A stretch of DNA of 64,000 bases from Crocinitomicaceae bacterium (GTDB lineage Bacteria; Bacteroidota; Bacteroidia; Flavobacteriales_D; Crocinitomicaceae), in assembly GCA_022447585.1 (NCBI GenBank), contig JAKVAR010000009.1, positions 679,133 to 743,132 of the forward strand, written 5' to 3'. The notes under the pieces are model-generated. The model made no database searches. It was not told the origin of the DNA and was given only the letters and a program-made list of their open reading frames with translations. How positions within the stretch are numbered: position 1 is the stretch's first letter; every line of letters begins with the position of its first letter. Positions 53,542 through 62,022 of this stretch are shown piece after piece. A program made the position numbers and the translations under genes.

Positions 53542-53570
53542 AGCCAGTAAGTTATTTTACTGGCTTTTTT
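53542..53570 (+). terminator. Rho-independent terminator of the TerB-like gene
   Basis: A nine-base stem AGCCAGTAA/TTACTGGCT (53542-53550 and 53557-53565) with a six-base loop, then TTTTT. Confidence 0.88.
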
Positions 53571-53641
53571 AATTGTAAATAAATTGTTGAAAACTCTTGT
53601 TTTTATCCTAAACATCTAATTAATTATCTAGATATATTCTT

Positions 53642-53649
53642 TAATTTTG
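53642..53649 (+). promoter_or_regulatory. -7 promoter element of the fur-STAS-purA operon
   Basis: TAATTTTG matches TAnnTTTG, 16 bases before the fur ATG. Confidence 0.4.
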
Positions 53650-53665
53650 CTTTTTACTGAATTCC

Positions 53666-54115
53666 ATGATTCAAGAAGAATTACATATTAAAGTCAAAAA
53701 CATTTTCTCAGCATATCTTGAGCAAAATGGACACCGAAAGACACCGGAAAGATTCGCCATTTTAGCCGAAATATACGACTACAAAGGACATTTTGATATC
53801 GAAACTTTATACGTTGAAATGAAAAATCAAAATTACCGTGTATCGCGAGCTACCCTTTACAATACGATCGAATTATTATTGGCTTGCAACCTTGTTAGAA
53901 AACATCAGTTTGGAAAAAACCTAGCTCAATTCGAAAAGTCTCATGGTTCAACGCAGCATGATCATATCGTTCTAACAGATACAGGAGAGCTTTTAGAATT
54001 TTGTGACCCAAGAATTCAGAATATAAAATCAACTATAGAAGAAATTTTTGATATTGAAATTCAGCACCATTCGCTTTATTTCTATGGTGTCAAAAGAGAC
54101 AAAAAAAAAGACTGA
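53666..54115 (+). CDS. Fur family transcriptional regulator
   Basis: A 149-residue metal-dependent regulator. The winged helix (about 18-85) includes [10 protein letters not shown] and [15 protein letters not shown], the Fur/PerR recognition pattern. The C-terminal domain begins [18 protein letters not shown] and ends with a dimerisation segment. His and Asp ligands (HDH) are present. The Cys-x-x-Cys zinc pairs of many Fur proteins are not seen. Whether it senses iron, zinc or peroxide is open. The STAS gene starts within its 3' end. Confidence 0.9.
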   Translation: MIQEELHIKVKNIFSAYLEQNGHRKTPERFAILAEIYDYKGHFDIETLYVEMKNQNYRVSRATLYNTIELLLACNLVRKHQFGKNLAQFEKSHGSTQHDHIVLTDTGELLEFCDPRIQNIKSTIEEIFDIEIQHHSLYFYGVKRDKKKD

Positions 54116-54461
54116 TTTGAATTTACAATTTGAAATAGATATTCAAGATCCTGTAATCATTTATTCTCTTAAAGGAAGGATTACATCAGAAATTGACTAC
54201 GAAACACTTGAGAGAGAAGTATTCAATCATTTAAATCAAAATTACTTTCGCGTTGTTTTCGATTTAGAAGAGCTCACTCACACCAATTCAATGGGCATTG
54301 GATTTTTCATGAGAACTTTGACTAAATCAAGAATTATGGGGGGAGAATTAGTTCTGTGTAATATCCAAGGTAATGTAGAGAAGATATTTAACATCTCTAA
54401 ACTTGACGAAATATATACAATCTGTGAAAATCAGACAGAAGCAATAAATCACTTTAAATAA
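54084..54461 (+). CDS. STAS domain protein (anti-sigma factor antagonist-like)
   Basis: A 125-residue single STAS domain. [15 protein letters not shown], then [23 protein letters not shown], gives the phosphorylation-loop region; the conserved Ser is in THTNSMG. Proteins of this type regulate anti-sigma factors or act in signalling. The ATG at 54084 lies in the last codons of fur (32-base overlap), giving coupled translation; an upstream TTG is unlikely. No partner kinase gene lies in the window. It ends five bases before purA. Confidence 0.82.
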   Translation: MVSKETKKKTDLNLQFEIDIQDPVIIYSLKGRITSEIDYETLEREVFNHLNQNYFRVVFDLEELTHTNSMGIGFFMRTLTKSRIMGGELVLCNIQGNVEKIFNISKLDEIYTICENQTEAINHFK

Positions 54462-54466
54462 AGAAA

Positions 54467-55741
54467 ATGAAAGTAGACGTACTATTGGGTTTACAATGGG
54501 GAGACGAAGGGAAAGGAAAAATCGTAGATGTCCTCACGCCTAAATACGATATAATTGCACGTTTCCAAGGTGGACCAAATGCTGGACACACTCTTGAATT
54601 CGAAGGGATCAAGCATGTTCTTCATACTATTCCATCTGGAATTTTCAGAGATGGTGTTATGAACCTTGTTGGTAACGGTGTTGTTATTGACCCGGTCATT
54701 TTCCAAGGTGAACTTGACAAACTTGAGCCATTTAATATCGATTATAAATCGCGTTTAGTAATTTCTAAAAAAGCACATTTAATTCTTCCTTCTCACCGTC
54801 TATTAGATGCTGCCTCTGAGCAAGCGAAAGGGAAAAATAAGATTGGTTCTACCTTGAAGGGAATTGGTCCAACGTACATGGACAAAACAGGACGCAATGG
54901 TTTAAGAGTTGGTGATATTTTTTCTCCTAACTTTAAAGCAAAATACGATGCTTTAGTTGAAAAGCATAAATCAATGCTTGAACGTTACCCAGAGTTCAAA
55001 TTCGACCTTTCTGAAACAGAAGGAACATGGATGGATGCAATTAATCGCTTAAGAGAATTGACCGCTGTTGACAGTGAGCAATACATCAATGATGCAATTA
55101 AAGCCGGAAAGAAAATTTTAGCAGAGGGTGCTCAAGGAACAATGTTAGATATCGATTTCGGAACATATCCATTTGTAACTTCTTCGAACACAGTTACTGC
55201 GGGAACTTGTACAGGTTTAGGAGTTGCTCCTACTCGCATCGGTGACGTAATCGGGATTTTTAAAGCTTACTGTACGCGAGTTGGTAGTGGACCGTTCCCG
55301 ACTGAATTAGAAGATGAAGTTGGTGAAAGAATCCGTAAAGAAGGTTTTGAGTTTGGTGCAACAACTGGCCGCCCAAGAAGATGTGGATGGGTTGATATAC
55401 CAGCTTTAAAATATGCAATTATGGTGAACGGAGCTTCTGAACTTTCAATGATGAAAGCTGATGTTTTGGATAACTTCGAAACAATTCGAGCTTGTACGCA
55501 CTATATGATTGACGGAGAACGTTATGATTATTTCCCATATGATGTTACTGACATGGAAGTAGTTCCTGTGTATGAAGATATCGAAGGTTGGAATTGTGAT
55601 ACAACTAAACTAACTTCATTTGACGAAGCTCCAGATGCACTAAAATCATATGTTAAGTATTTGGAACAAAAATTGGAAGTTCCTATTACGGTTGTATCTG
55701 TTGGACCTGATAGGACTCAAACATTAGAGAATAAACACTAA
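54467..55741 (+). CDS. purA: Adenylosuccinate synthase
   Basis: A 424-residue enzyme. GLQWGDEGKGKIVD (P-loop), GGPNAGHTL, GSTLKGIGPTY and TTGRPRRCGWVD are diagnostic. It joins IMP and aspartate using GTP, the first step from IMP to AMP. It lies five bases after the STAS gene, so it is probably transcribed from the fur promoter. Its terminator is inside the coding region of the next gene. Confidence 0.97.
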   Translation: MKVDVLLGLQWGDEGKGKIVDVLTPKYDIIARFQGGPNAGHTLEFEGIKHVLHTIPSGIFRDGVMNLVGNGVVIDPVIFQGELDKLEPFNIDYKSRLVISKKAHLILPSHRLLDAASEQAKGKNKIGSTLKGIGPTYMDKTGRNGLRVGDIFSPNFKAKYDALVEKHKSMLERYPEFKFDLSETEGTWMDAINRLRELTAVDSEQYINDAIKAGKKILAEGAQGTMLDIDFGTYPFVTSSNTVTAGTCTGLGVAPTRIGDVIGIFKAYCTRVGSGPFPTELEDEVGERIRKEGFEFGATTGRPRRCGWVDIPALKYAIMVNGASELSMMKADVLDNFETIRACTHYMIDGERYDYFPYDVTDMEVVPVYEDIEGWNCDTTKLTSFDEAPDALKSYVKYLEQKLEVPITVVSVGPDRTQTLENKH

Positions 55742-55757
55742 AAAGAAAAGTGCTAGC

Positions 55758-57296
55758 TTGATAGTATATTTTAATATATTCAAAAGTGCGCTATTTATTA
55801 GCGCACTTTTTTTTCTTTCGAATATAACGAATGCTCAAGATGATATCTTAGAGTTACTTCCTGGTTCGGAAACATTGGAGTACGATGAAAACACAGGTGT
55901 ACATCGTTTGATTGGTAATGTTAACTTCATCTATCAAGGCAATAAAATGTATTGTGATTCTGCATACTATTTTCAGCGTATCAGAAGTGTCAGGGCTTAT
56001 GGTAAAGTTCACGTGAACAAAAGAGACACGTTAAATCTTTATTGTGATTCATTGTACTATAATGGAAATACAAAAAAAGCTAAGCTCTGGGGCAACGTTC
56101 GTGTAATTGACAGAGAATACAAGCTTACAACCGACACCTTAGAATACGATGCAAATAAAAGCCAAGCTCTCTATCGACATGGGGGAAAAGTAGTGAGTAC
56201 TTTAACTCAAGAAGTGTTAACAAGTAGAGTTGGGTATTTCTATCCAAATTCTAAAAACTTTTTTTTTAGTCGCGAAGTTAATTATCAAGGAAATGAACTA
56301 GCTATTCAAACAGATACTTTACAGTACTTATACAGTCAAAAGAAGGCCTTTTTCTATGGAGAAACAGATATTCAAGCTGAAGACGCTGATTTACATTGTG
56401 AATCTGGCTGGTATAACACCGAATCTGGTGAAGGAACATTAATGCAAAACGCATCAATTTCAAGGGATTCAGATTACATCGCTGGAGATACATTAATCTA
56501 TTACCCTGATCAAGGAGTGTCTATTGGTAAAGGAAATGTTTATTATTTAGATTCAACGCAAGAAATTTCCTTCAATGGTAATTACGCATACTCTTCGGAC
56601 AGTTTGAAGTATTCATTCCTCACGGGTAACGCCATTGCGACAAAGATTATGCAGGATGACACGTTATACATTCACGCGGATACGCTATACACAAGTAACG
56701 CGGACAGTATAGACATCATGAAAGCATATAACGGTGCTAAACTTTATTCTACGAAAGTTCAAGCCTTTGCAGATAGCATAACATTCAATTCTTCAGATGA
56801 TTTAATTGAACTTTATACAGACCCAATTGTTTGGTCCAATGAAGCTGAGCTAAAAGGAGATTTCATTGACATTTATGTTACGGATTCAATTATTCACCGT
56901 GTAAATATATATGACAATTCTTCCATTCTAATGGAAATCGAGCCTGACCAATATTATAATCAAATTGCAGGGAAAAACATAGTTGCCAGTTTTAGAGATA
57001 ACGAACTTTACAGAGCTCGTGTAAATGGAAATGCAATTACTCTTTTCTATCCGGAAGAAGAAGTTTCCACGGATTCAACATTTACGAAAAAGCGCGTTGG
57101 TATGAATCGCCTATACGCTAGTAATTTGCGAGTTGACATTGATAGTAACGAAATCGTTGGAATCAACTATTTGGAAGAACCTGACGGTGTCTTTTATCCT
57201 ATTGAAGATATTCGAGAAGGGGAAAAATTCATTCAAAAATTCGCATGGAAACAGGCACTTCGCCCTAGATCGAAAGAGGCTATATTAGAAGATTAA
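55758..57296 (+). CDS. OstA-like/LptA-domain protein
   Basis: A 512-residue secreted protein. TTG start (no ATG before residue 60), then IVYFNIFKSALFISALFF and a cleavage site NAQ-DD. The mature part has repeated OstA/LptA-type beta-jellyroll units (GNVNFIYQGNKMYCDSAYY, YGKVHVNKRDTL, YGETDIQAEDAD, GKGNVYYLDS). LptA-like proteins bridge lipopolysaccharide across the periplasm, and it is likely part of LPS export. The purA terminator (55782-55814) falls inside the signal-peptide codons, so read-through or a second promoter is needed. It is followed by a convergent gene. Confidence 0.85.
   Translation: MIVYFNIFKSALFISALFFLSNITNAQDDILELLPGSETLEYDENTGVHRLIGNVNFIYQGNKMYCDSAYYFQRIRSVRAYGKVHVNKRDTLNLYCDSLYYNGNTKKAKLWGNVRVIDREYKLTTDTLEYDANKSQALYRHGGKVVSTLTQEVLTSRVGYFYPNSKNFFFSREVNYQGNELAIQTDTLQYLYSQKKAFFYGETDIQAEDADLHCESGWYNTESGEGTLMQNASISRDSDYIAGDTLIYYPDQGVSIGKGNVYYLDSTQEISFNGNYAYSSDSLKYSFLTGNAIATKIMQDDTLYIHADTLYTSNADSIDIMKAYNGAKLYSTKVQAFADSITFNSSDDLIELYTDPIVWSNEAELKGDFIDIYVTDSIIHRVNIYDNSSILMEIEPDQYYNQIAGKNIVASFRDNELYRARVNGNAITLFYPEEEVSTDSTFTKKRVGMNRLYASNLRVDIDSNEIVGINYLEEPDGVFYPIEDIREGEKFIQKFAWKQALRPRSKEAILED
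55782..55814 (+). terminator. Terminator of purA embedded in the OstA-like signal peptide codons
   Basis: A 12-base stem AAAAGTGCGCTA/TAGCGCACTTTT (55782-55793 and 55799-55810), loop TTTAT, then T to 55814. The structure is perfect, and the same bases encode KSALFISALFF of the next protein. Confidence 0.85.
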
Positions 57297-57297
57297 T

Positions 57298-58518
57298 CTA
57301 ATCAACAACGGGCAATAACTGTCGTTTCTTTAAAGCATATTCTTTCTCTATTCCATCTTCTAAAACAGTTATGTTAATCGCACCTTCTTTAACAACATCT
57401 TTCCACTCAATATCCCAATATTTGCATAATTTTTCTTTAGAAAAAGCCGAAACATCCATTCCATTAACTGTTAGGATTTTACTACCCATTTTAATATTAA
57501 CCTCTGAGTCAAACTTCCATTCTCCCTTTATTTCAAGACTATACGTATTATAATTAGGAGCAATAATAACATCAAAGACTCTTAAAGTATCATTCTTTAA
57601 AGTCTTGATGGGATCTAAAATCAATTGATTATTATCCCAATCCATCGTTAAGTCATAAGATTCAAAAAATATATTCCCTATCAATGAAGAACCATTTTCT
57701 TTTAATTTCATTTTTTGGTTCTCAGCTTTAGCATCACCTAAAATTAATGAATCAAACAAAAACATGTGCGTCTCAGAAAAAGTAGCCCCATATAAATCTG
57801 CACTTAGCAACCCTTTACTTGTTGCAAAATTCATTAGAGTGTCTTGATTCTTTAACTTTTTATAAAAGTTAAGGTCGTTCTGAATATACCCAGAGAATCC
57901 TGTATCAAATGTATAATACTCTTCAATTCCATTAATTGAAACTTTAAGGTGTTTGTTTCCCCATTTTTTATTCGACAAAGGAATAACAACTGCGCTTTCT
58001 GAATGCTCAAAAACATCACTAGTACTTGAAAGTAGAATCAATTCATTATCGTAGTCAATTTTCCAATTTGCTTTGCGCATTAGATTATTTCCAATAATTC
58101 CATCAATTGCATGACACCCAAGAAAAGAATTTAAACCATCCAAATCCTGAATGATAGTTCCTGTATTCTTAAACTCAATTCCCCCAATTACAGCAGATGG
58201 TAATTCCACCATTCCGCTTTGCTGTTTTCTTCCAGATGAGGACTTCACACTAGATGTAATTTCTTCCTCCAGATTCAAATTAGCTGCCAATTCAACGCTA
58301 ATTACGTTCATAAAAGCTCCTGAATCGTATATAAAATTATACGTATTTCCCTCTATTATAACAGGTAAGTAGATTAATCCTTTGAAATATTCAAAATCAA
58401 TGGACGTCTCAAAATTCTTTTGAATAACCTCACCTCCTTTGGCTAAGCGCACTTGTTTACTTACAAAACAGCTACTTAGCATTAGAACTAAAAAAATACT
58501 ACTAAAAATCAATCTCAT
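57298..58518 (-). CDS. Retropepsin-like aspartic protease with PDZ domain, lipoprotein
   Basis: A 406-residue protein. MRLIFSSIFLVLMLSSC is a lipoprotein signal (lipobox LSSC), so it is membrane-anchored. Two aspartyl-protease half-domains follow, with active-site-like motifs FIYDSGAF (about 62-69) and YTFDTGFSG (about 202-210); the hydrophobic-hydrophobic-Gly partner GIIGNNL is near residue 135. A PDZ-like segment (GSKILTVNGMDVSAFSKEKL) lies near residues 340-360. Upstream ATG at 58530 overlaps the PqiA-like gene; I prefer 58518, one base after that stop (TAG-T-ATG). Confidence 0.78.
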   Translation of the reverse strand: MRLIFSSIFLVLMLSSCFVSKQVRLAKGGEVIQKNFETSIDFEYFKGLIYLPVIIEGNTYNFIYDSGAFMNVISVELAANLNLEEEITSSVKSSSGRKQQSGMVELPSAVIGGIEFKNTGTIIQDLDGLNSFLGCHAIDGIIGNNLMRKANWKIDYDNELILLSSTSDVFEHSESAVVIPLSNKKWGNKHLKVSINGIEEYYTFDTGFSGYIQNDLNFYKKLKNQDTLMNFATSKGLLSADLYGATFSETHMFLFDSLILGDAKAENQKMKLKENGSSLIGNIFFESYDLTMDWDNNQLILDPIKTLKNDTLRVFDVIIAPNYNTYSLEIKGEWKFDSEVNIKMGSKILTVNGMDVSAFSKEKLCKYWDIEWKDVVKEGAINITVLEDGIEKEYALKKRQLLPVVD

Positions 58519-58519
58519 A

Positions 58520-59443
58520 CTACATTTCATTTACTCGTTTCATTTTACCAGACAAGATCAACCCAAGTACTGAGAACATCGCGAATGCATAAAACCCAAC
58601 CTGAAGTTCTGATTCACCTGTAGTGAGCAGCTCAATTTTATTCGACGCACCCTGAATTTGATCTAATTGCTCGTCTAATATACCTGAAAATCCGATATAC
58701 ACCATAAAAATAGCTACAACAAGCACGTCCGCCATGGACCATTTGCCAGTTTTGAAAACGAGAAAACTCAACACTTTATTTCGGTTAAATTTATTTGAAA
58801 ATACAAGCACTAAACCCGATATTAATTTCGCAATAGGAAAAAAAACGCTGAATAGAAAAATCAATATTCCCACAAGCATCAAATCAAGCCCTTCTTGAGT
58901 TAACATAAGCTGAACTACCTCAACTATACTTTTACTCTTGAAATACAAAACTTGGTCTTGAAAACTAATATTTTCCCCAATGAAATTCATACTGAAATTT
59001 GTCAGACGAGCGTCAATTTCCAACATTGGAAGAAAGAGTCCAATAATTAAAAAGAAAGCGCATATAAATGAAAGAATAGTTAACTCGAGCTTATTATTTT
59101 TTTTGAATGCAAACATGATAACTGCAATAATAACTCCTAAAGCAAGCAATAGATTTTTATACAAATTAGCTTTCAATTCAAGATTATCCAATTGAATATT
59201 CAACGTATGCTTTGCGGATAAAATACTCGATTGACCATACTTAACTAAAAGAGAATCTCGAATTGAATAATCCATTTCTGCAGAAGTACTTTCGAGATAA
59301 TCGTCCAACTTATCAATCAAAATTTCTTTAATCAACTTTTTGTTATTAGGATCATCGACAATTGACATAATACGATCTGTCAAAGCGGGAACATCTTCTT
59401 CAATTAAATCGAATTCTTCATTCAAGGAAAGGGCACTATTCAT
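58520..59443 (-). CDS. PqiA-like membrane protein, C-terminal part of a split gene
   Basis: 307 residues. The N-terminal ~95 residues are soluble and helical. Four membrane helices follow, and GKWSMADVLVVAIFMVYIG is the PqiA signature. PqiA-type proteins work with MCE proteins in membrane lipid traffic. Upstream of the ATG this frame stays open, as AGA TCG ACA TTA AAC (RSTLNSIKDFL), back to the end of the 59464-59769 frame, and the two frames overlap by about 10 bases. This strongly suggests one ancestral gene with a one-base frame change. Confidence 0.78.
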   Translation of the reverse strand: MNSALSLNEEFDLIEEDVPALTDRIMSIVDDPNNKKLIKEILIDKLDDYLESTSAEMDYSIRDSLLVKYGQSSILSAKHTLNIQLDNLELKANLYKNLLLALGVIIAVIMFAFKKNNKLELTILSFICAFFLIIGLFLPMLEIDARLTNFSMNFIGENISFQDQVLYFKSKSIVEVVQLMLTQEGLDLMLVGILIFLFSVFFPIAKLISGLVLVFSNKFNRNKVLSFLVFKTGKWSMADVLVVAIFMVYIGFSGILDEQLDQIQGASNKIELLTTGESELQVGFYAFAMFSVLGLILSGKMKRVNEM

Positions 59444-59463
59444 AAGAAAGTCCTTGATGCTGT

Positions 59464-59769
59464 TTAATGTCGATCTTTAATACCAGATTTAAAATCAGAA
59501 ATTCCTTCAGTAATCAATTGCTTAATCTTGAAGCGCATTTCTTTGCGATTTTTCTCTGAAATTTCGAATTCATCTATTTTCTTTGAAAGAATCTCAGATA
59601 AAATTGCTCTACATTGATCTACATTGAATATACCGTACTTAATATCTGAAAGTTCAATTAATTCAGTTTTTAGTTCACGTTTTGCCGTTTCAACAGAAAA
59701 AATCTTGAAACTTAAAATCACCAAAGTCATCAAGACCATGGAAAGAAAATAAGTTCTAATATTTTTCAA
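59464..59769 (-). CDS. N-terminal part of the split PqiA-like gene
   Basis: 101 residues, starting with TTG. One N-terminal membrane helix (IRTYFLSMVLMTLVILSF), then a charged helical region that contains YGIFNVDQCRAIL and ends GISDFKSGIKDRH. N-termini of this kind (helix plus 'KYGxFxVD') precede the PqiA membrane domain in Bacteroidota homologues I recall. The frame ends at 59464 where the next frame becomes open (-1 relative). There is no slippery heptamer in the overlap. I read it as the first half of a disrupted gene rather than an independent protein. Confidence 0.6.
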   Translation of the reverse strand: MKNIRTYFLSMVLMTLVILSFKIFSVETAKRELKTELIELSDIKYGIFNVDQCRAILSEILSKKIDEFEISEKNRKEMRFKIKQLITEGISDFKSGIKDRH

Positions 59770-59814
59770 AATAAGGGCTTGAATTAAATATAAACTAAAA
59801 CCATATTAGTCAAA

Positions 59815-62019
59815 TCAAGGTTTTCTTTCTACTCGTTGAACACCTTCAACCTGCTCAAACTTGCGCATTAACTGATCTAAGTGCTCCGTATCAAATACCA
59901 TTACTTTCATCTTACCTTCAAAGATACCATCGTTAGTATCAAAAGAAATAGACTTCATGTTGATATCATGCTGATTGGAGATTATTTCAGTCAATCTATT
60001 CACTATACCCAAGCGGTCAATTCCAAGAACAGTAATATCAGCAATATTTTCTTTAAGATCTGTATTCTTCCACGTGGCCTTGATACACCTATAAGCCATT
60101 TTAGACTGCAAATGTTCCGCATTCGGACAATTATGTCTGTGAATTTTAATTCCATCATTAATTGTAATAAATCCAAATACACTATCCCCCGGAATCGGAT
60201 TACAACAATTCGCTAGGCTGTAATCTATGTTCTTGAAGTCATCCCCTATTAGTATTGTATCTTTCTTCTTATCAATCTTAGAGTAAACATCTGCATCCTT
60301 ACGGGATTTTTTAATTACACGCTTCTCTGTTTGAAGAATTCCATTCTTATTTTCAACTTCACGTAATTTTCTTAAATCAATTTTCCCCTTAGCAATTCTG
60401 AAATACAACTCTGTTGCGCTCGGCATTTTGTAGAACTTTTCAAGTACAGATATGTTTTCAGACGTAAATCGAATGTTATGTTGTTTAAACTTACGCTCTA
60501 AAATTTCACGACCATCCATTGCAATTCGCTTACGCTCATCATTCAATGAAGATTTAATTTTTTGTTTAGCTCGCGCAGTAACCACAAATCGAATCCATTC
60601 TTCGTTTGGCTTCTGCTTACTAGAAGTAATAATTTCAATCTGGTCTCCGCTGTCCAACTGATGACTTAAAGGAACTAAACGGTTATTCACCTTCGCTCCT
60701 ATGCAACTATCACCAATATCAGTGTGTATATCATAAGCGAAATCAAGGATTGTAGCTCCATTAGGAAGAACTCTTAAGTCACCTTTTGGTGTAAATATGT
60801 AAATCTCATCTCTAAACAAATTCAATTTGAACTCATCAATGAAATCCATCGCATTCAAATCGGGATTTTCGAGTAGGTCTCTGATTTCAGAAATCCAACG
60901 ATCAAATTTAGATTCCGAAGTTTTAGATTCTTTGTATCGATAATGAGCAGCAAGTCCCTTTTCCGCAATTTCATCCATTCGATTAGAACGAATCTGAACT
61001 TCAACCCATTTACCCGTTGGAGACATTACCGTAGTATGTAATGATTCATAGCCATTAGCTCTTGGAGTAGAAATCCAATCACGTAAGCGATCAGGGCTAG
61101 GTTGATAAAAATCGGTTACAATGCTATAAATTCTCCAACTATCTGGCTTTTCTAATTCAGGAGGTGTATCTACAATAATTCGAATCGCAAAAACATCGTA
61201 AACCTCTTCAAATGGAATTCCTTTGTTTTGCATCTTTCTCCATATCGAAGAAATAGACTTTGTTCTTACTTTAATCTTAAACACATATCCCTCATGTACA
61301 AGAGCCTCGCGAATTGGTTGCGTAAACTTTCTAATAAATCGTTTACGAACATCTTCAGACGATTTCAACTTAGTTTGGATCTCACTATAAACAGCAGGCT
61401 CTGTATATCTAAATGCTAAATCTTCTAATTCGCTTTTAACAGAATACAATCCCAAACGATGTGCCAATGGAGCATAAAGAAACTTAGTCTCAGATGCAAT
61501 TTTCACCTGTTTATCATGACGCATACTTGCAAGTGTCCGCATATTGTGCAATCTATCTGCAAGTTTGATTAAAACTACACGAATATCATCCGAAATAGTT
61601 AAAATCATTTTTCTAAAATTCTCTGCTTGAACAGAAGCATTCTCATCGAACACTTCTGGGATTTTAGTTAAACCATCAATAATTAAGCGGGTTTTAGGCC
61701 CGAATAAATCTTCAACATCATCTAATGTGATATGCGTATCCTCTACGGTATCATGCAATAAGGCACAAATAATCGCTGTTGTCCCAAGTCCCATTTCCTC
61801 CGCACAAATTCGTGCTACAGCAATAGGATGGTAAATGTAAGGCTCTCCCGACTTTCTGCGCATTTCCTTGTGTGCCTCAACAGCAACATCAAATGCTTTA
61901 CGAATGCGCTTGGTATCTTCTTTACTTCGATCTTTATGCGTTCTGAGTAGACCTCTAAACGCGTTTAAAATCTCTCTACGCTCTTGTTCTAAATCGATTC
62001 CCGCAGGTAAATCACTCAT
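59815..62019 (-). CDS. Bifunctional (p)ppGpp synthetase/hydrolase (RelA/SpoT)
   Basis: A 734-residue long RSH protein. The HD hydrolase domain has YHPIAVARI and LLHDTVEDT with the paired His-Asp intact. The synthetase domain has YDVFAIRIIVDT and GYESLHTTVMSP. TGS (IYIFTPKGDLRVLPNGATILDFAY) and C-terminal ACT (about 660-734) domains follow. It makes and degrades (p)ppGpp in the stringent response. Both active sites look complete. It starts three bases after fumarylacetoacetase in the same direction. Confidence 0.96.
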   Translation of the reverse strand: MSDLPAGIDLEQERREILNAFRGLLRTHKDRSKEDTKRIRKAFDVAVEAHKEMRRKSGEPYIYHPIAVARICAEEMGLGTTAIICALLHDTVEDTHITLDDVEDLFGPKTRLIIDGLTKIPEVFDENASVQAENFRKMILTISDDIRVVLIKLADRLHNMRTLASMRHDKQVKIASETKFLYAPLAHRLGLYSVKSELEDLAFRYTEPAVYSEIQTKLKSSEDVRKRFIRKFTQPIREALVHEGYVFKIKVRTKSISSIWRKMQNKGIPFEEVYDVFAIRIIVDTPPELEKPDSWRIYSIVTDFYQPSPDRLRDWISTPRANGYESLHTTVMSPTGKWVEVQIRSNRMDEIAEKGLAAHYRYKESKTSESKFDRWISEIRDLLENPDLNAMDFIDEFKLNLFRDEIYIFTPKGDLRVLPNGATILDFAYDIHTDIGDSCIGAKVNNRLVPLSHQLDSGDQIEIITSSKQKPNEEWIRFVVTARAKQKIKSSLNDERKRIAMDGREILERKFKQHNIRFTSENISVLEKFYKMPSATELYFRIAKGKIDLRKLREVENKNGILQTEKRVIKKSRKDADVYSKIDKKKDTILIGDDFKNIDYSLANCCNPIPGDSVFGFITINDGIKIHRHNCPNAEHLQSKMAYRCIKATWKNTDLKENIADITVLGIDRLGIVNRLTEIISNQHDINMKSISFDTNDGIFEGKMKVMVFDTEHLDQLMRKFEQVEGVQRVERKP

Positions 62020-62022
62020 GTA

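Noticed and set aside
59464-59480. Programmed -1 frameshifting in the split PqiA-like gene
   Set aside because: No X-XXY-YYZ heptamer or strong downstream structure lies in the 10-base frame overlap; a plain indel is simpler.
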